DNA from: Thermomicrobiales bacterium
GTDB lineage: Bacteria > Chloroflexota > Chloroflexia > Thermomicrobiales > UBA6265
DNA: 35,280 nt
Assembly (NCBI GenBank): GCA_020853615.1
Contig: JADYYO010000258.1
Span: 1 to 35,280, forward strand
Direction: 5' to 3'
The position numbers and the translations under genes are program-made. Shown piece by piece: positions 34,192-35,280 of the stretch. The first letter of the stretch is position 1. Every line of letters starts with the position of its first letter. The notes beneath the pieces are model-generated. The model saw only the letters and a program-made list of their open reading frames with translations. It was not told the DNA's origin and ran no database searches.

Positions 34192-35280
34192 ATGACCGAG
34201 TTGTCTCGAACCCCTGCCCGGCTGCACCGGCGAACCATCCTGCGCGCGTCGGTCCTCGCGGGAGCGGGCTTCACGCTCTTCGCGCCGCTCGGTTTTCGCG
34301 CGTTGGCGCGGCAGGAGTCGTACACCATCGCGTTCATCCAGGGTGTCATCGGCGACAACTTCTACATCACGATGGACTGCGGTGCGCGCGCCAAGGCGGC
34401 CGAGATCGGGAACATCACGATCAATACCCAGGGACCGGAGCGCTTCGACCAGACGCTGCAGACGCCGATTCTCAACGCGGTCGTGCAGAACAAGCCGAAC
34501 GCGATCATGATCGCGCCCAACGACCGCCGGGGGATGATCGCGCCGATTCAGGCGGCGATCGATGCCGGCATCCCCGTCCTCTGCGTCGACACCACGGTCG
34601 AGTCGGACATCCAGCTCGGCAACGTCTCGACCGACAACGTCGAAGGCGGCCGCCTCGCGGCGCGGGGCCTTGCCGAGGCGATCGGCAAGAAGGGGAAGGT
34701 CTTCGTCGTCAACGTGAAGCCCGGCATTTCGACGACCGACCAGCGCGAAGAAGGATTTGCCGAGGCGATCAAGAAGGAGTTCCCGGATATTCAGTACCTC
34801 GGTCAGGAGTACTGCGACGACGATGCCAACATCGCGGCGCAGATCACGTCGGCGAGGCTGCAGTCGGATCCGGACCTGGCCGGCATCTTCGGCACGAACC
34901 TCTTTGCCGCGCAGGGCGCCGCCGCGGCGTTGCGGCAGCAGGGGCTGCAAGGCAAGGTCAAGCTGGTGGGCTTCGACGCCGGGCCGACACAAGTGCAGGA
35001 TCTGAGGAGCGGCGCGACCGACCTGCTGATCGCGCAGCACCCTGGCGACATTGGCGAGGTTGCCGTGCAACTCCTGGACGATTACCTGAAGAACGGCACC
35101 AAGCCGAATCCGAAGAACCAGGTAACAGGGGCCACGATCGTCACACGGGATAACATCGACGACCCCGACGTGAAGCGCTACCTGTACGTGTCGGAATGCT
35201 CGGCCTACGAGCTGACGAACGCCACGGCGGTTCCGGCGGAAGAAGCGACGCCTTCCGGCGAGGCGACGCCGGTCGCCTAG
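34192..35280 (+). CDS. Sugar-type ABC importer, substrate-binding protein with Tat signal
   Basis: A 362-aa periplasmic binding protein of the RbsB-like (peripla_BP_4) type. The N-terminus has HRRTILRAS and a moderately hydrophobic stretch to about residue 38 (FRALA), a twin-arginine signal; no lipobox Cys is present. The mature part starts SYTIAFIQGVIGDNFYITMDCG. Then come AIMIAPNDRRGMIAPIQAAIDAGIPVLCVDT, DNVEGGRLAARGLAEAIGKKGKV, and KLVGFDAGPTQVQDLRSGATDLLIAQHPGDIG, matching the two-lobed family. The C-terminal 20 residues are low complexity (Ala, Thr, Pro, Glu). ATG at 34192 has AAGGAGG. The stop is the last codon of the window. It is the third gene of the importer operon. Confidence 0.93.
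   Translation: MTELSRTPARLHRRTILRASVLAGAGFTLFAPLGFRALARQESYTIAFIQGVIGDNFYITMDCGARAKAAEIGNITINTQGPERFDQTLQTPILNAVVQNKPNAIMIAPNDRRGMIAPIQAAIDAGIPVLCVDTTVESDIQLGNVSTDNVEGGRLAARGLAEAIGKKGKVFVVNVKPGISTTDQREEGFAEAIKKEFPDIQYLGQEYCDDDANIAAQITSARLQSDPDLAGIFGTNLFAAQGAAAALRQQGLQGKVKLVGFDAGPTQVQDLRSGATDLLIAQHPGDIGEVAVQLLDDYLKNGTKPNPKNQVTGATIVTRDNIDDPDVKRYLYVSECSAYELTNATAVPAEEATPSGEATPVA

Overview
The window is GC-rich bacterial chromosome with dense, mostly housekeeping genes. Several traits suggest Chloroflexota, most likely the Thermomicrobia/Sphaerobacter side. They are the high GC, heavy use of GTG and TTG starts, a CIRCE-controlled groESL operon, a fused shikimate kinase/3-dehydroquinate synthase, an actinobacterial-type adenosine kinase beside a short adenosylhomocysteinase, and a RodZ-like protein with a Pro/Thr-rich linker. 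The assignment is an inference; no rRNA is present. I see no prophage, transposase, CRISPR array or plasmid function.

Layout. 1-4137: leuB (+) converges on a minus-strand operon of PLP aminotransferase, RidA-family protein, greA and a 2H phosphoesterase. 4222-6480: divergent promoters, a CIRCE operator, groES-groEL and a strong terminator. 6491-9694: minus-strand genes for a secreted metallophosphoesterase, a [3Fe-4S] ferredoxin, a two-helix membrane protein and a secreted protein of unknown function. 9888-11384: five minus-strand tRNA genes in two groups (Gly-GCC and Leu-UAA; Leu-GAG, Val-UAC and Phe-GAA) around a plus-strand sulfurtransferase. Two of the tRNA promoters are near consensus. 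11700-15079: malate dehydrogenase, moeA and a DUF697-like membrane protein. 15076-18466: glpK (-) and the aroK-aroB fusion (+), separated by a palindromic repeat.

18537-22152 is a complete S-adenosylmethionine recycling cluster. Adenosine kinase, adenosylhomocysteinase and S-adenosylmethionine synthase are packed together, the first two overlapping by one base. A 257-bp inverted-repeat element follows. 22501-24542: a small SWIM zinc-finger gene with a possible leader peptide, divergent mobA, and two small membrane proteins. 24619-26895: a TPR protein and miaB (-). 27240-29416: a protein with duplicated Cys4 modules and a RodZ-like protein (+). 29437-32078: a minus-strand operon of coaBC, a small membrane protein, a 39-residue membrane protein and a lipid kinase. 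32225-35280: a complete sugar-type ABC importer (ATPase, permease, Tat-exported binding protein) that ends exactly at the window edge.

The most unusual material is non-coding. There are two families of dispersed palindromic repeats. One forms an element with long terminal inverted repeats after metK. The other forms a hairpin upstream of glpK and a half-copy that runs into the leuB start. Also worth a look are the leader region of the SWIM gene, the duplicated Cys4 protein, a DUF697-like protein with what may be a dead G domain, and the 39-residue membrane protein translated just ahead of the lipid kinase.
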